This document shows, piece after piece, positions 1 through 12,545 of a DNA stretch of 64,000 nt (positions are counted from its first letter, which is position 1; the number at the start of each line of letters is the position of its first letter). Under the pieces are notes generated by a model, which had not been told where the DNA came from, did no database searches, and worked only from the letters and a program-made list of their open reading frames with translations. Both the position numbers and the translations under genes were made by a program. This DNA comes from Triticum aestivum. Taxonomy: Eukaryota; Streptophyta; Magnoliopsida; Poales; Poaceae. Location: positions 175,719,642 through 175,783,641 of the forward strand of contig NC_057800.1 of the NCBI RefSeq assembly GCF_018294505.1. The letters run 5' to 3'.

Positions 1-2
1 AA

Positions 3-782
3 GATTGCCTGAAGAAGTTTGGAATGCAAGACTGCAAAGGTTACACGACACCAATGCCAACAAAGAGTCATCTGGGTCCTGACGCCAATGGTAAAGAGTT
101 TGATCAAAAGGTATACCGCTCCATGATTGGTTCTTTACTTTATTTATGTGCATCTAGGCCCGATATTATGCTTAGTGTTTGCATGTGTGCTCGATTCCAA
201 GCGGCACCAAAGGAATCGCATCACTTAGCTGTGAAGCGAATTCTTCGATATTTGGCTTACACCCCAACATTAGGATTATGGTATCCAAAGGGCTCAGAGT
301 TTGATCTGGTTGGATTCTTGGATGCTGATTATGCTGGTGACAAGGTGGATCACAAGTCTACATCAGGCACATGTCACTTTATGGGAGGATCACTTGTCTG
401 TTGGTCTTCAAAGAAGCAGAACTGTGTATCACTCTCCACTGCTGATTCTGAATACATTGCTGCTGGATCTTGCTGCGCTCAGCTTCTATGGATGAAGCAA
501 ACTCTCAAGGACTATGGCATCCATCTGAAACAAGTACCACTCTATTGAGACAACGAAAGCGCCATCAAGATTGCCAACAACCCATTTCAGCACTCGAAGA
601 CAAAGCATATTGAAATTCGTCATCACTTTCTCAAAGATCATGTCATGAAGGAAGATATTGATATCATACATGTCAACACTGAAGAGCAACTGGCAGATAT
701 CTTCACAAAGCCCTTGGATGAGAAAAGGTTTTGCAAGTTACGGTGTGAGCTAAATATCTTGGAATCCTCAAATGTCCTGTGA
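3..782 (+). pseudogene. Copia pol C-terminus: end of RT and RNase H
   Basis: Last ~260 codons of a Ty1/copia polyprotein, open from the window edge. The RVT_2 tail ([20 protein letters not shown]) is followed by the RNase H region with [19 protein letters not shown] and SEYIAA, and by the conserved ending [13 protein letters not shown]. One in-frame TGA at 546-548 replaces the Cys codon of the LYCDNESA motif seen in the minus-strand sister copy at 44715-46643, so this copy is dead. The reading frame otherwise runs to the natural stop at 780-782. Known role of the family: reverse transcription of the element RNA and removal of RNA from the hybrid inside virus-like particles. Confidence 0.9.
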
Positions 783-1492
783 TCAGGCACACATCCTAAC
801 ACTTATGCATGTTGATGATTTAGATGTGCAACACACGAAGTGGAGTATATCTTCAATGAATGAAGACGTACATTCTGAGTGTGAATACATTAACACGGAA
901 TTGGACTTCGGAGCACCACGATAATTGTGCGCCATGTCTGGGTCAAATACTTCCTATACGGTGGGTAACGCTACCACCAAATTCTTCTATTTTGAGTGTT
1001 TTTTTCATGGCGTTACACTTGCTATGTCTTCACATTTGGTTTGCCTTCAATAGCTTTGTGTCTTCTTGATTATCTTCACTATGGACTTGGTTGCATTCTG
1101 ATATATATTTGAGTATTCTGTCCTCTACAACATTCACTTATAGCTATGTCTTCTTGTTTGAATCTTTTTGAACTAAGTGAATGTGATCAGACCCTAATCT
1201 CTCTATGCTTTCTACCTCATACTCTATCCATCCAAATCATATGCATTCTATTGAAATGGTCGAATGTCTTCTCTGCATCCTTGGCAGCAGAAGATAAAGA
1301 GACAAACATTAAATCTGTTTTAAATGCTCAATTCTTATTGCCTGAAACCCGGAGAAGCCGGAATGACCATCCGATAGTCCAGGCGGGCACGGGAACATGG
1401 GACAACTCCAAATATGTTGCATGTTCACCACGTGTCCCTCAGATGTGAACCGCCAGGGGCACCTGCGTAATTGCGCCGTGTCGTCCCTTTCC

Positions 1493-1500
1493 ATATAAAT
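1493..1500 (+). promoter_or_regulatory. Predicted TATA box of the Maximus accessory gene
   Basis: ATATAAAT follows GTCCCTTTCC and is followed about 45 bases later by a pyrimidine-rich leader (CTCTCTTCCACCTCTCCACC). The sister copy has TATAAAT at the homologous place (about 43999-44005, minus strand). An internal promoter is inferred from this conservation only. Confidence 0.5.
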
Positions 1501-1750
1501 GCAAATCCAATCGCCGTCAAAATCTCTCTTCCACCTCTCCACCTCGACAAACCCTAGCGCTACCGCTAGCTCTCGACGATGCCGGCGACGAAGCGCTTAG
1601 CTTTCGCGACCTCTCCGACGCCGTCTTCACGCTGGCCACGAACATCGTCTTCTTCGCCGCCGCCGTAGGTGTCCTGCGTCGCCAAGTTAGGGCACGAGAT
1701 ATAGAACTGCTCGGCCTCCTCTTCTACTTCGTCTAGTAGTTCATCGTGTG

Positions 1751-2075
1751 GTAAATAAAAACCCTCTTTTTACCGTCTTTTTGATCCTATAGATTCATCC
1801 TCTTTTACCAAAAGTGGTTTCTGCCTCCACAAAGTTGGATCTATCCTGTCTGCATCTCATAACATGCCTAGTATATTCACTTATGCTTCACACATAGTTA
1901 GATTCCTCACTTGTACTTATTCTTGGATTCGTACAAATCTAGAACCAACTCTCAACACATAAGTGAATGTCTTCGTGCTATGAGGTCAATGTCTTCTAAA
2001 CTGATTTATCTTCAAAATCTTCCGAGAATGCATATGACCTCTCCCCCTTCCCTCACATCTCTAATGCTGTCACAG
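1751..2075 (+). other. Predicted 5' UTR intron of the accessory gene
   Basis: Donor GTGTG|GTAAATAAAA at 1751 and acceptor GCTGTCACAG|GTAC ending at 2075 bound a 325-base AT-rich, T-rich segment typical of a plant intron. The first ATG after the acceptor (2080) opens the accessory gene. The second Maximus copy has both sites (43747 to 43426, minus strand), giving a 322-base intron. Upstream of the donor the frame carries a TAG in both copies, so exon 1 is more likely untranslated than coding. Confidence 0.5.
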
Positions 2076-2079
2076 GTAC

Positions 2080-4472
2080 ATGTCCGTGGGAGAATCCCTT
2101 GGTTCTCATAGTCTGCATTCATTTGCAGAATTCTTATAGCATCACATCAATTCTCCCGAAGCCAGTTCCTGTCTGACCAGCAGATGGAAGCCTTTGACAG
2201 TGTTGAAGCCTTTCAGTCTAAACTTCATGGCAACAGAGAAATCAGCAAGGAAGGGTGGCAGACAGCGCCGTGGGGGTACATCAACGGATCTTCCTGAAGA
2301 TCTCTATGAACTATACAAAACTAATCCCGAAGAAAGCTATGGTCAGTGCAAGACTCGAATCCAATGGATTCGAAGATATTGGGCCGAGCAATGGTTCAAG
2401 TACAGATTCGTCACCAAGGAGTATGCTGAGAAGAATGCTATCAAGCGTCCTTGGGGAGATATTCTCTATAAAAATCTTCAACCCAAGACTAGATCTGAAG
2501 CCATTGCTCAGGGATTCTATCCTTGCATGGTGCGAGGGCCACAACCTGCTGATGTCGACCCATCGTCTTTGCTATGGTGTCGAGATGACAATCTGTTCAA
2601 GCGCAAATTTAAGTTTGCCAAGAACTCAGCCAAGGAAAACAAGAAGTCTTGGGGATTAGACTTCAACCCCGGCCCCTCTGCGCCACGTGCTGATGGCACA
2701 CGCAAAGCTGAACCAAATCTTGTTGGGCCCTTCTACAACTTAGAAGGTCTCATCTCTCATATATTGGTTCAAGGGGCGGACGTGGATCAACCTGCAGACG
2801 ACGCTGACTCTGATGAAGCGCCTGCACCACCGAAGCCGAAGAAGCAGAAGAAACCCATGGCTTCAAAGCCTTCCACTCTACCAAAAGCTTCGTGAGTGAA
2901 GCCCTTGGCCACTGCTCCACCTGCACCAAGTGTGCAGTCTGAAGATCTCTCTTGCATCTCCAAGATCGAGAAGAAAAAGAAGAAACCCATGCACTCCTCC
3001 AGTCCTGCTCTGACCCCTGCTGCTATTTTGAGAAACGAGAATGACACCATTGATCTGTCGAGTGACGACGATCTTGCTGATGATGCTCTTGAGCAATTGA
3101 TAAAGAGCAAGCAAGAAGCAGAAATCTTCAATGACTTGCCTCTCTTTGACGTGGCAATAATAAAAAACTTCATTGATGAGTGGTTTGACACCCCCAATCT
3201 CAGCTTTGATGATCTGCAACTACCAACTGGCCTCAGCGTCTCCTTCCAGGGCGCCATCGCTCCTGAGCTATCTCTTGCTCAGAAGATTGTTGAGTTGAAG
3301 CACAAGATTGATTTTGAAAAGGCTCAGTTCAAGAAGCATATGGCCAAGCTCAGTGTCGCAGATTTTCAGAACTTCAAGGTCATGCTGCATGAGCTCAAGG
3401 AAGCGTTTTACAAGAAACGTGAAGAAGCCAAAGGGTCTCATGAGCGCATGAAGATTCTTGCTGCCAAGTGTGTTCAAGCTTACAATGAAGCTGAGAAGCG
3501 CAAGGCTCTTGGGCGTTCAGGCATCGACCCCAGGATGGCTGCCAAGAAGAAGAAGCCATCTGTGGACCAAACTGAACCATCCAGGCGGGAAGAGCCTCGC
3601 ATTGTCTTCCCTGCCAGAATGACAGGCGTGAAGCCTAAGGTCCCCACAGTGGCTTCAGAGCTTCAGAAGCCAAGGGAAGCTAAAGCCAAGGCCAGGAAGC
3701 GCAAGACCAAGAATATCACTGATGCTGCTCCACCCACCATGAAGCGCAAGACCAAGAAAGACCGGGCTGCTCCCACAGAGCCCCTTGTAGTCGAGCCGAT
3801 TTCTGTTGCTCGTCCTGAATCTGCACACCAAGAACGACGTATGATAGTTCATAAGCCTGCTTCCACAGAGGCTCCTGAAGCTGAAGACATTCCAGCTATT
3901 GACCCCCCCGCAGCTGAAGACATTGGTCATCAAGACAATGTTGAAGATGATGAAGTCCTTCCTCAGATCGAGCACAATGTGGTATCATCACCTATTCTCA
4001 CGAACAGTGAACTCATCAGCATTGGTTGTCCATTGACGCCAATTGCTCAGGATGACTCATGGGCTGATCACCCTCAAGAATACCCACGTGATGAAGTAAC
4101 ACCAGTTACTCCCCCTACACAGGTCACCACTCTGGTGGTTGACAATGAAGACTTTGAGGCCCAACCAACTCCATCTCCACAGGTGTCGCCAGCGTTCCGC
4201 AGGCTTCGCAAAGGACCAAAGCCACAAGTCAATCTGTCAAGTGTTCCAGAAGGAAATGAGCGCCAATCTGTTTCACGCCAAGTGTTTCCTGAAGCCTCTC
4301 CTCCTGTGAACAACCCTGAGTCTGAAGCCAAAGAGGCTGCAGATATTCCGGCTGCATCAGCCGATGACCAAGAAACAAGAGAAGAAGAAGCACGTGTTGC
4401 CACACCCCCTACCAACCAAGTTGTTCTCGAGGAGAACGTGTCCCACCCTCCAGCTCCTGAAGTGGAGGTTAC
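2080..4472 (+). pseudogene. Maximus accessory (env-position) gene, 5' half
   Basis: First half of a long gene lying between pol and the 3' LTR, the position where SIRE-type elements carry an env-like ORF. The ATG at 2080 (MSVGESL) lies just after the predicted splice acceptor. In-frame stops occur at 2137-2139 (CAG to TAG compared with the sister copy) and 2893-2895 (CGA to TGA), with no frameshift. The protein starts with a basic region (ARKGGRQRRGG) and a Trp-rich segment (IQWIRRYWAEQWF). It continues with Lys/Pro-rich linkers, an alpha-helical, probably coiled-coil stretch (LAQKIVELKHKIDFEKAQF) and a long acidic, Pro-rich tail. A Fatima-like element then splits the gene. I recognise no enzymatic domain in this half and see no signal peptide or obvious membrane span, so 'env' describes only its position. 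Confidence 0.65.
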
Positions 4473-4945
4473 TGAGGGAGTCCTGGATTAGGGGGTGTCC
4501 GGATAGCCGGACTATAACCCTTGGTCGGACTCCTGGACTATGAAGATACAAGATTGAAGACTTCGTCCCGTGTCCGGGAGGGACTTTCCTTGGCGTGGAA
4601 GGCAAGCTTGGCGATACGGATATGTAGATCTCCTACCATTGTAACCGACTCTGTGTAACCCTAACCCTCTCCGGTGTCTATATAAACCGGAGGGTTTTAG
4701 TCCGTAGGATGAACAACAATCATACCATAGGCTAGCTTCTAGGGTTTAGCCTCCTAGATCTCGTGGTAGATCTACTCTTGTACTACCCATATCATCAATA
4801 TTAATCAATCAGGAGTAGGGTTTCACCTCCATCGAGAGGGCCCGAACCTGGATAAAAACATTGTGTCCCTTGTCTCCTGTTACCATCCGCCTAGACGCAC
4901 TGTTCGGGACCCCCTACCCGAGATCCGCCGGTTTTGACACCGACA
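4473..4945 (+). repeat. 5' LTR of the complete Fatima-like element
   Basis: Begins TGAGGGAGTCC and ends CACCGACA. The TATA box TATATAAA is at 4679-4686. It is the pair of 13100-13572, same length. It contains a CCCTAACCCT run that only resembles telomere repeat. Confidence 0.95.
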
Positions 4946-4965
4946 TTGGTGCTTTCATTGAGAGT
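4946..4965 (+). other. Candidate primer binding site, Fatima-like element
   Basis: TTGGTGCTTTCATTGAGAG directly follows the 5' LTR, where a tRNA primer binding site is expected. I cannot assign the tRNA with confidence. Confidence 0.45.
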
Positions 4966-4992
4966 TCCTCTGTGTCGTCACTTTTAGGCTTG

Positions 4993-7559
4993 ATGGCTTC
5001 TCTGATCATCAATGACGACGCTGTCCAGGGTGAGACTTTTCTCCCCGAACAGATCTTCGTATTCGGCGGCTTTGCACTGCGGGCCAATTCGCTTGGCCAT
5101 CTGGAGCAGATTGAAAGCTACGCCCCTGGCCATCAGGTCAGATTTGGAAGTCTGAACTACACGCCTGACATCCGCGGGGACTTGATCTTCGACGGATTCG
5201 AGCCACAACCAAGTGCGCTGCACTGTCACGATGGGCATGATCTAGCTCTGTCGTTGAATAGTGCCCTGGAGGCCGCACCCGCATCAGTTTCGACCCTTAG
5301 TTCGGAGCCGGCTGCGCCGATCGAGGACGGGTGGTTGGACGCCGCCTCAGAGGCTGCAATCTCTACGGTGATCGAGCCGAACACCAGCTTTGTCCCCAGC
5401 AAAGCCCGTGACTCCAAGGTGTCGGACTCCTCTCCGGACTCCGAGCCCCCCACGCCCCTGCCGATCGAATCCGATTGGGCGCCGATTATGGAGTTCACCA
5501 CCGCGGACATCTTTCAGCACTCGCCCTTCGGCGATATTCTGAATTCACTAAAGTCTCTCTATTTATCAGGAGAGCCCTGGCCGGACTACGGTCAGCAAGG
5601 TTGGGATGCGGATGATGAAGAAATTCAAAGCCCACCCACCACCCACTTTGTAGCCACTGTCGATGATTTAACTGACATGCTCGACTTCGACTCTGAAGAT
5701 ATCAACGGTATGGACGCCGATGCAGGGGACGATCAGGAACCAGCGCCTATAGGGCACTGGAAAGCCACCTCGTCATATGACATATACATGGTGGACACCC
5801 CAAAAGAAGGCGATGGCGATGGAACAGCGGAGGATGACCCCTCCAAGAAACAGCCTAAGCGCCGGCGTCAGCGGCGCCGCTCTAAATCCCGCCAAAGCAA
5901 AAACGGTGATTCCGGCACAGGAGATAATAGCACTCCGGATAGTGCCAAAGAAAACCCCCTCCAGCAAGATTTAGCACAGGAGGATGGAGAAGCCAGCCCT
6001 CATGAGAGAGCGGCAGACAGAGAGGTCGAGGGCGATAATTATATGCCTCCATCCGAAGACGAGGCAAGCCTCGACGACGACGATTTCGTCGTGCCGGAGG
6101 ATCCCGTCGAACAAGAGCGTTTCAGACGCAGGCTTATGGCCACGGCAAGCAGCCTCAAGAAAAAACAGCAACAGCTTAGAGCTGATCAAGATTTGCTAGC
6201 TGACAGATGGACTGAAGTCCTCGTGGCCGAAGAGTATGAACTCGAACGCCCCTCCAAGAGCTACCCAAAGCGCAGGTTGCTACCCTGACTAGAGGAGGAA
6301 GCACCTAAACCTACATCACCAGCGCATGATGCGGCCGACCGGCCACCTCGTGGTCGCGACAGAGAGGCCTCTCGGCCCTCCACTGAAGCCGCACCCCGGC
6401 GCCGCTCTAAAAATACCAAGGCACAGGAAAATGCGCCAGACCTGCGAGATATATTGGAGGACAAGGCAAGGCAAATAAGATCGATCTACGGATCGCGTGG
6501 GCGCCCCACGGCGCGAGACGGTAATCGTCACTCCGGATACAGTAAATCCGGCCGGGCCGAACACAGTAGACAAAGCTCGTTTGAGCTGCGCCGTGATATA
6601 GCCCAATACAGAGGCGCCGCACACCCACTATGCTTCATAGATGAAGTAATGGATCATCAAATCCCCGAGGGTTTCAAACTCGTGAACATCGAATCATACG
6701 ATGGCACAACAGATCCCGCGGTATGGATCAAGGACTATCTCCTTCATATCCACATGGCTCGCGGTGATGACCTACACGCCATCAAATACCTTCCACTCAA
6801 GCTTAAAGGACCAGCTGGGCATTAGCTTAACAGCTTGCCAGCAGAATCAATTGGTTGTTGGGAGGATCTGGAAGCTGCATTCCTTGATAATTTCCAGGGC
6901 ACTTATGTGTGACCACCAGACGCCGATGACCTAAGTCACATAATTCAGTAGCCAGAGGAATCGGCCAGACAATTCTGGACACGTTTCGTAACCAAGAAAA
7001 ATCAAATCGTCGACTGTCCGGACGCAGAGGCCCTAGCAGCCTTCAAGCATAACATCCACGACGAATGGCTTGCCCGGCACCTTGGACAGGAAAAGCCGAA
7101 ATCTATGGCAGCACTCACGACACTCATGACCCGCTTTTGCGCGAGAGAAGACAACTGGCTGGCTCGTAGCAATAACATGACCAAGAACCCTGGTAATTCG
7201 GATACCAAGGACAACAGTGGCAAGTCGTGTCGCAACAAGCAAAAGCGCCGCATTAACAGCGACAACACTGAGGATACGGCAGTTAATGCCGGATTCAGAG
7301 GCTCTAAATCCGGTCAGCGGAAAAAGCCATTTAAAAGAAATACTTCGGGCCCGTCTAGTTTGGACCGAATACTCGATTGCTTGTGCCAGATACATGGCAC
7401 CCCCGAAAAGCCAGCCAATCACACCAACAGGGATTGTTGGGTGTTCAAGCAGGCAGGCAAGTTAAATGCTGAACATAGAGACAAAGGGGGCTGCATAGCA
7501 ATGACGAGGAGGAGCCCCGGCTACCGAACAACAGTAGACAGAAGGGTTTTCCCCCACAA
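4993..7559 (+). pseudogene. Fatima-like gag, decayed
   Basis: Gag pseudogene starting at ATG 4993 (MASLIINDDAV), with an open first part to a stop at 6286-6288. The N-terminal ~430 residues are acidic and Ser/Pro-rich with a basic patch (KRRRQRRRSKSRQSK). After the stop the core continues as a Retrotrans_gag domain around 6600-7150: NIESYDGTTDPAVWIKDYLL, then LPLKLKGPAGH and a TAG where the sister copy has Trp (QHWFNSLP). Several further stops and a frameshift follow. A CX2H...H...C zinc-knuckle-like segment (CQIHGTPEKPANHTNRDC) lies at 7384-7437. The homologous, better preserved copy is at 17307-18848. Family role: capsid protein that packages element RNA. Confidence 0.8.
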
Positions 7560-8291
7560 GTGCGGACGGTGAACATGATATACGCAACCCACATCCCCAA
7601 GAGGGAGTGGAAGCGTGCGCCAAGGGACGTATACGCGATGGAGCCAGTCGCCCCAAAGTTCAACCCTTGGTCCTCCTGCCCGATCACTTTTGATCGAAGG
7701 GACCACCCCACTAGCATCCGTCATGGCGGATTCGCCGCATTGGTTCTAGACCCAATTATTGATGGATTTCACCTCACTAGAGTCCTTATGGACGGCGGCA
7801 GCAGCCTGAACCTGCTTTACCAGGATACATTGCGGAAAATGGGCATCGATCCCTCGAGGATTAAACCCACGAAAACGACCTTTAAAGGCATCATACCAGG
7901 TGTAGAGGCCAATTGTATAGGCTTAGTCACACTTGAAGTGGTCTTTGGATCTCCGGATAATTTCCGAAGCGAGGAGTTAATCTTCGACATAGTCCCGTTC
8001 CGCAGTGGCTATCACGCACTGCTAGGGCGAACCGCATTTGCCAAGTTCAATGCGGTACCGCACTACGCATACCTTAAGCTCAAGATGCCAGGCCCTCGAG
8101 GAGTCATTACTGTCAATGGAAACACCGAACGCTCTCTCCGAACAGAGGAGCATACGACGGCTCTCGCAGCGGAAGTACAAAGCAGCCTCTCAAGGCAATT
8201 CTCCACTCCGGCCATTAAACGTCCGGACACCGTCAAGCGCGCCTGGAGTAACCTACAACAAGACCGCCTGGCACGTTCCGAGCAGGCGTAG
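7560..8291 (+). pseudogene. Fatima-like retropepsin-type protease region
   Basis: An open frame of ~240 codons entered from the gag frame after a frameshift. The active-site region is LMDGGSSLNLLY near 7788-7823, the Asp-Gly pair of retroviral-type aspartic proteases in gypsy elements, followed by FKGIIPGVEA and the second conserved block FRSGYHALLGRTAFAKF. It ends with an AALAAEVQ-like helix and a TAG at 8289-8291. No reverse transcriptase follows: sequence goes straight into non-coding DNA and then the antisense gene. The protease core itself has no stop, but it depends on the broken gag for expression. Confidence 0.8.
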
Positions 8292-9513
8292 CAATGCGGC
8301 CCCAACCCCAGCCCTCGCGAAATTGCGAAACCAGCGCTGCGCGTACATAACAACACTCTGGAAATACCATGGGCACAGGGGGAGGGGCACCATCATAGCA
8401 CGCCCGAAACACGGCTTAAACCGCACTAGGGGCTGCCGATTTCTTCATTTTCTCTTACTTTCAGGACTCCATTCTTTGGAAGGCCTAACCGGCAGTTCAA
8501 TTGACGCACAAACGATGCAAGAACCAGGGAAGCAGAAAGCTACGCCGCATTTTGGAACTCCCAGGTGATCTCTATAACGAGCAATATACCTGTTTCGCAT
8601 ACCATTCCGCAGCCTACCCCTGGAAAGGACATGTTAAATAGTCCCGCCTTTTGCTTATTGCACTATTTGTATCATTTTGCTTTGATCGCAGCTTTTTTAA
8701 TAAACAATGCATAGCTTTCGTCTATTATTGCATCAATTTCTTTTATGAATATATGTTCATTAATGACATGTCGCACCCGTACACCTTGGTACGGCCAATA
8801 CGCCAGGGGCTTAAGTGCCCCATAATATGCTGTGAGAAGTCCGAACACTTTCACAACTACGGCACCCTGAACTTATAGCATTATATGCATCGGCTCCGAA
8901 TCATGTCTTGGGTCAATAGTTGGGTTTGCCCGGCTCCTATGTTTTGGTGCCTTACGTTCCGCTATATCGGCTAAGGTAGCACTAGGAGAACTATTGCGAT
9001 TGTGCCCCAGTTGAGCTGGGCTAAGCACCTTAGTAGAGAAAGCTAAAACTGACTGTCATGATGAGGCGAGAGCTGGTCGTTGTTCGAGAGGTTTTCGAGT
9101 CCCTAAAGACTTATGCCGCTTAGAGCGAGGAGCCGGCTTTGTCCCGCCTAGGCGTGGATAGCGCCCCGAACTCGGTCTTCCGAATACTAGGGGCTTCGTC
9201 GGAATTTAAAATTATAGAATTCTATGGCTAAGTGAGAGTGTTCAAGCATTATAGTCTGATTGCCTTGTTCGTTGTGCTGAGCGCCTCCCTCGAAGGACCC
9301 AAAAATGGGAAAAAGAGCGCTCAGGTTTATCCCGAACACCCCAGCACTAGTGGCATGGGGGCAGAAGCTGACGACTCGCCATCTCTCAAATTTGATAAAC
9401 GGCCGCACAGAAGGTAATATTTTAAATTCAAAAAGCGTTGCTTAGCGCATATGAACAAGTTTTCAGCGCACAGGATAAAACGAACGAGTTTACTCAAATA
9501 TTACATCCCTGGA
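8292..9513 (+). other. Non-coding stretch where pol would be expected
   Basis: About 1.2 kb with no RT, RNase H or integrase motif in any frame. It is AT-rich (8640-8780) and then holds a segment (about 8770-9420) also present in the outer Fatima copy at about 20090-20715, so it is a family-level part of the element and not a private deletion scar. No function can be read from it. Confidence 0.7.
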
Positions 9514-12500
9514 TCATTCATCCGCCATAAGGCGGGCACCCTTCAGAACACCCTCATAGTACAACTCGGGCTTGCGATGCTCTTTGCCCGACGGCGACCC
9601 ATCCTTCACAAGCTTCTCAGCATCCAGCTTGCCCCAGTGCACTTTTGTCCGGGCAAGCGCCCTACGGGCACCCTCGATGCATACGGAGCGCTTGATGACT
9701 TCAAGCCTTGGATAGGCCTCCACCAGCCGCCTCACCAGCCCGAAGTAGCTCCCAGGCATGGCCTCCCCAGGCCACAGCCGGACTATGAGGCCCTTCATGG
9801 CCTGTTCGGCCACCTTGTGGAGCTCGACCAGCTGCTTTAGCTGGTCACTCAAGGGCACCGGGTGTCCAGCCTCAGCATACTGAGACCAGAACACCTTCTC
9901 CATCGAGCTCCCCTCCTCGGCTCAGTAGAAGGCGGCGGCATCCGACACACTACGGGGCAAATCTGCGAATGCTCCTGGAGAGCTCCGGATTTGGGTAAGT
10001 AACAAGTAACTCACGTTCACATGTTTGCTTTGCATAAAGAATGCCTTACCCTCCGCTATTTTCTTCACCGCCTCCACCTCCTGGAGGGCCTGCTGGGCTT
10101 CGGCCTTGGCATACTTAGCATTTTCAATGGCCACCGCGAGCTCGGACTCTCACGTCTTCGAGTCAAGCTCCAAACTCTCATGTTTTTTCATGAGAGCCTG
10201 GAGCTCTTGCCGCACCTTGCCAACCTGCACCTCATACTTTTCCCGCTCGGTGCGCTCCGTGGCCGCCTTCATCTTGGCCTCGGACAGCGCTTGCTTAAGG
10301 GTCGCCACCGCAGATGTGTCCCCTACAATAGCTACGTTAATCCTGTCATTTTTTGCAATTGCACCTTTTATATATATTTAAAAGTAAGGTATCTCTAACC
10401 TTCCTTCTCCTCGAGCTGCTGCTTGGCAAGGCCGAGCTCTTGCTCAGACCGCTCGAGGTTCTGCTTCAGCATGCCCACCTCCGCAGTCAGTGCGGTGAAC
10501 GTTAGCAGCGAAGCCTGTATACGCATATTGACTTACTTTTGTTAGACTCCGGCGAATGTTATTAGATCCTCTATTCGGCTTTTCTTTCCGGACGCCAAAC
10601 AGAGCATCAGGGGCTACTTTCTATGCGGTAATATTTTTACATATTCTTTACTTACCTCAAAGCCTGTTAGAAGGCTGGCACGGGCTTCAGTCAGTCCGCT
10701 CTTGGTGGACTGAACCTTCTGGATCACCGCACTCATAATAGTGCAGTGCTCCTCGTCGATGGAGGCGCTGTTAATCACCTCCAGCAAATTGTCCGGTGCC
10801 TCCGGTTGGACGGAGGTCACCGGCTCGGTAGGCTTGCTCCTCTTGGAAGGAGGCTGCCTACTAGAGTTCGGAACCCTTGAAGGTTCCGGCGCGGTGTCCG
10901 GCTCAAAGCCGGACTTGGAGCCCTGGGGGGTTCTATCCCCTTTACTCCTGGAGTCCGGGAGGTCGCCTTGCGGCTCCTCCAGGACCACCTCCTCCTGGCT
11001 CGGAACCTGTTGGGACGCCACCTCGGCGTCGTCCGTAGGGCGGGGGGAGGTAGCGGGCGGAAGTGAATTCACGTCCGACGAATCCAGGGAGCCCCTCGAT
11101 GACTCGTCGAGCCCGGCCTTGGGCGGACTGCATAATCATATTCGACATAAGGAAAAGCTGTGCAATAAGGGAATACTATGAATTACTCTGGTATCCGGAT
11201 ACTTACGACTTCGCCAGGGGCTTGGCCCTATGCGGCCACTCCTCTTCGCCGTTGTCGGCGTTGGTGGAGTAGTCCGGAGGAAGGGTCTTCCCCTTCTTGG
11301 ACCCTTCGGCCTCCCCAGTTGGGGCGGCCTTCCTTTTCTTTCCTCCCCCCGCTGGAGGGGAAGAGGCTTCTTCTTCCTCCTCCTCGTCTTGACGGGAGGA
11401 GTGCGTCTCGGAGTCATTGGACGAATCCGATACCACCAAGCGCCGGGAACTCTTTCGAGTCCCCGTGGCCTTTTTCTTGGCCTTCTTCTCCGGCACCACA
11501 TAAGGGGCCGGAGCCAGCAGCTTCACCAAGCGAGCATCGGCTGGGTCTTCGGGCAGAGGGGCCGGACAGTTAACCTGTTCGGCCTTCTTCAGCCAATCCT
11601 GTCAAAGGTAAGGGAGTTTAGATCCCGCATAGAGTCAAACTATGAGAAACTAATACCCTATAAAAGGTAAAAACAGCTTACCGCACTAGCGTGACGCTGC
11701 GTGCTGAATCCGCAATCCTCAGTAGCGGATGCGGGAGCCTCGGCGCCCTTAAAAAGCGCCTTCCAGGCATCTTCGTACGTCGTGTCGAAGAGCCTGGTCA
11801 GAGTTTGGTGCTACGCCAGGTCGAACTCCCACAGATTGAAAGCCCGTTGTTGACACGGGAGGATCCGGCGGATGATCATAACCTGGACTACGTTGACAAT
11901 TTTGAGCTTCTTGTCCACCAAGGTTTGGATGCATGTTTGTAGTCCGGTCACCTCTCCTTTTTCACCCCACGACAGGCCGGTCTCTTTCTAGGAGGTGAGC
12001 CGCGTAGGGGGTCCGGATCGGAACTCGGGGACTGCGACCCATTCAGGGTCGCGCGGCTCGGTGATGTAAAACCACCCCTATTGCCACCCCTTTAGGGTCT
12101 CCACAAAGGAGACCTCGAGCCATAAGACATTGGGCATCTTGCCCACCATGGCGCCTCCGCACTCCGCCTGGTTGCCGTGCACCACCGTTGGCTTGACATT
12201 GAAAGTCTTGAGCCATAGGCCTAAATGGGGGCGGATGCAGAGGAAGGCCTCACACACGATGATAAACGCCGAGATGTTGAGGACGAAGTTCGGGGCCAGA
12301 TCGTGGAAATCCAGGCCATAGTAGAACATGAGCCCCCGGACAAATGGGTGGAGAGGGAAGCCCAGTCCACGGAGGAAGTGGGGGAGGAATACCACCCTCT
12401 CATGGGGCCTGGGGGTAGGGGTGAGCTGCCCCTCTTCGGGAAGCCGGTGCGTGATGTCGTTGGACAAGTATCCGGCCTTCCTCAGCTTTTTGATGTGTCC

Positions 12501-12545
12501 CTCCGTGATGGAGGAGACCATCCACTTGCCTCCCGCTCCGGACAT
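9514..12545 (-). pseudogene. Antisense Transposase_28-like gene of Fatima-like element
   Basis: Multi-exon gene reading against gag. The ATG at 12545 opens MSGAGGKWMVSSITEGHIKK. The N-terminal block (12078-12545) contains RVVFLPHFLRGLGFPLHPFV, GLMFYYGLDFHDLAPN and AECGGAMVGKMPN, which I recognise as the PF04195 'putative gypsy type transposon' (Transposase_28) family. Further blocks are a Lys/Glu-rich segment (11203-11529), an acidic Pro-rich segment ending in helices (10614-11072), a coiled-coil-like piece (about 10134-9922) and a conserved C-terminus to the TGA at 9514-9516. Introns separate these blocks; exact splice sites are uncertain. A TAG follows codon ETLKGWQ, so this copy is probably dead. 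Antisense genes near the 3' LTR are known in Tat-lineage gypsy elements; their function is not established. Confidence 0.7.

Larger units (their letters stand above)
783..2079 (+). other. Spacer between pol and accessory gene, Maximus 1
   Basis: About 1.3 kb without a convincing protein gene. The last 600 bases look like the upstream region of a plant gene: a TATA box at 1493-1500, a GC-rich leader containing AAACCCTAGCGC, a strong splice donor at 1751 and an acceptor ending at 2075. The mirrored spacer of the second Maximus copy (43422-44714, minus strand) keeps the same signals. Small ORFs here are not shared between the copies. Confidence 0.7.

Noticed and set aside
1561..1750. Coding exon 1 upstream of the predicted Maximus intron
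   Set aside because: The frame that would join the ATG exon carries a TAG shortly before the donor in both copies and has no clear ATG, so an untranslated leader is the simpler model.
4655..4672. CCCTAACCCT runs in Fatima and copia LTRs as telomere-like sequence
   Set aside because: Only about two units, at fixed LTR positions; ordinary LTR sequence.
10021..11670. Plus-strand ORFs over the Fatima antisense gene
   Set aside because: They are complements of the antisense exons; the minus frames carry the conserved protein.
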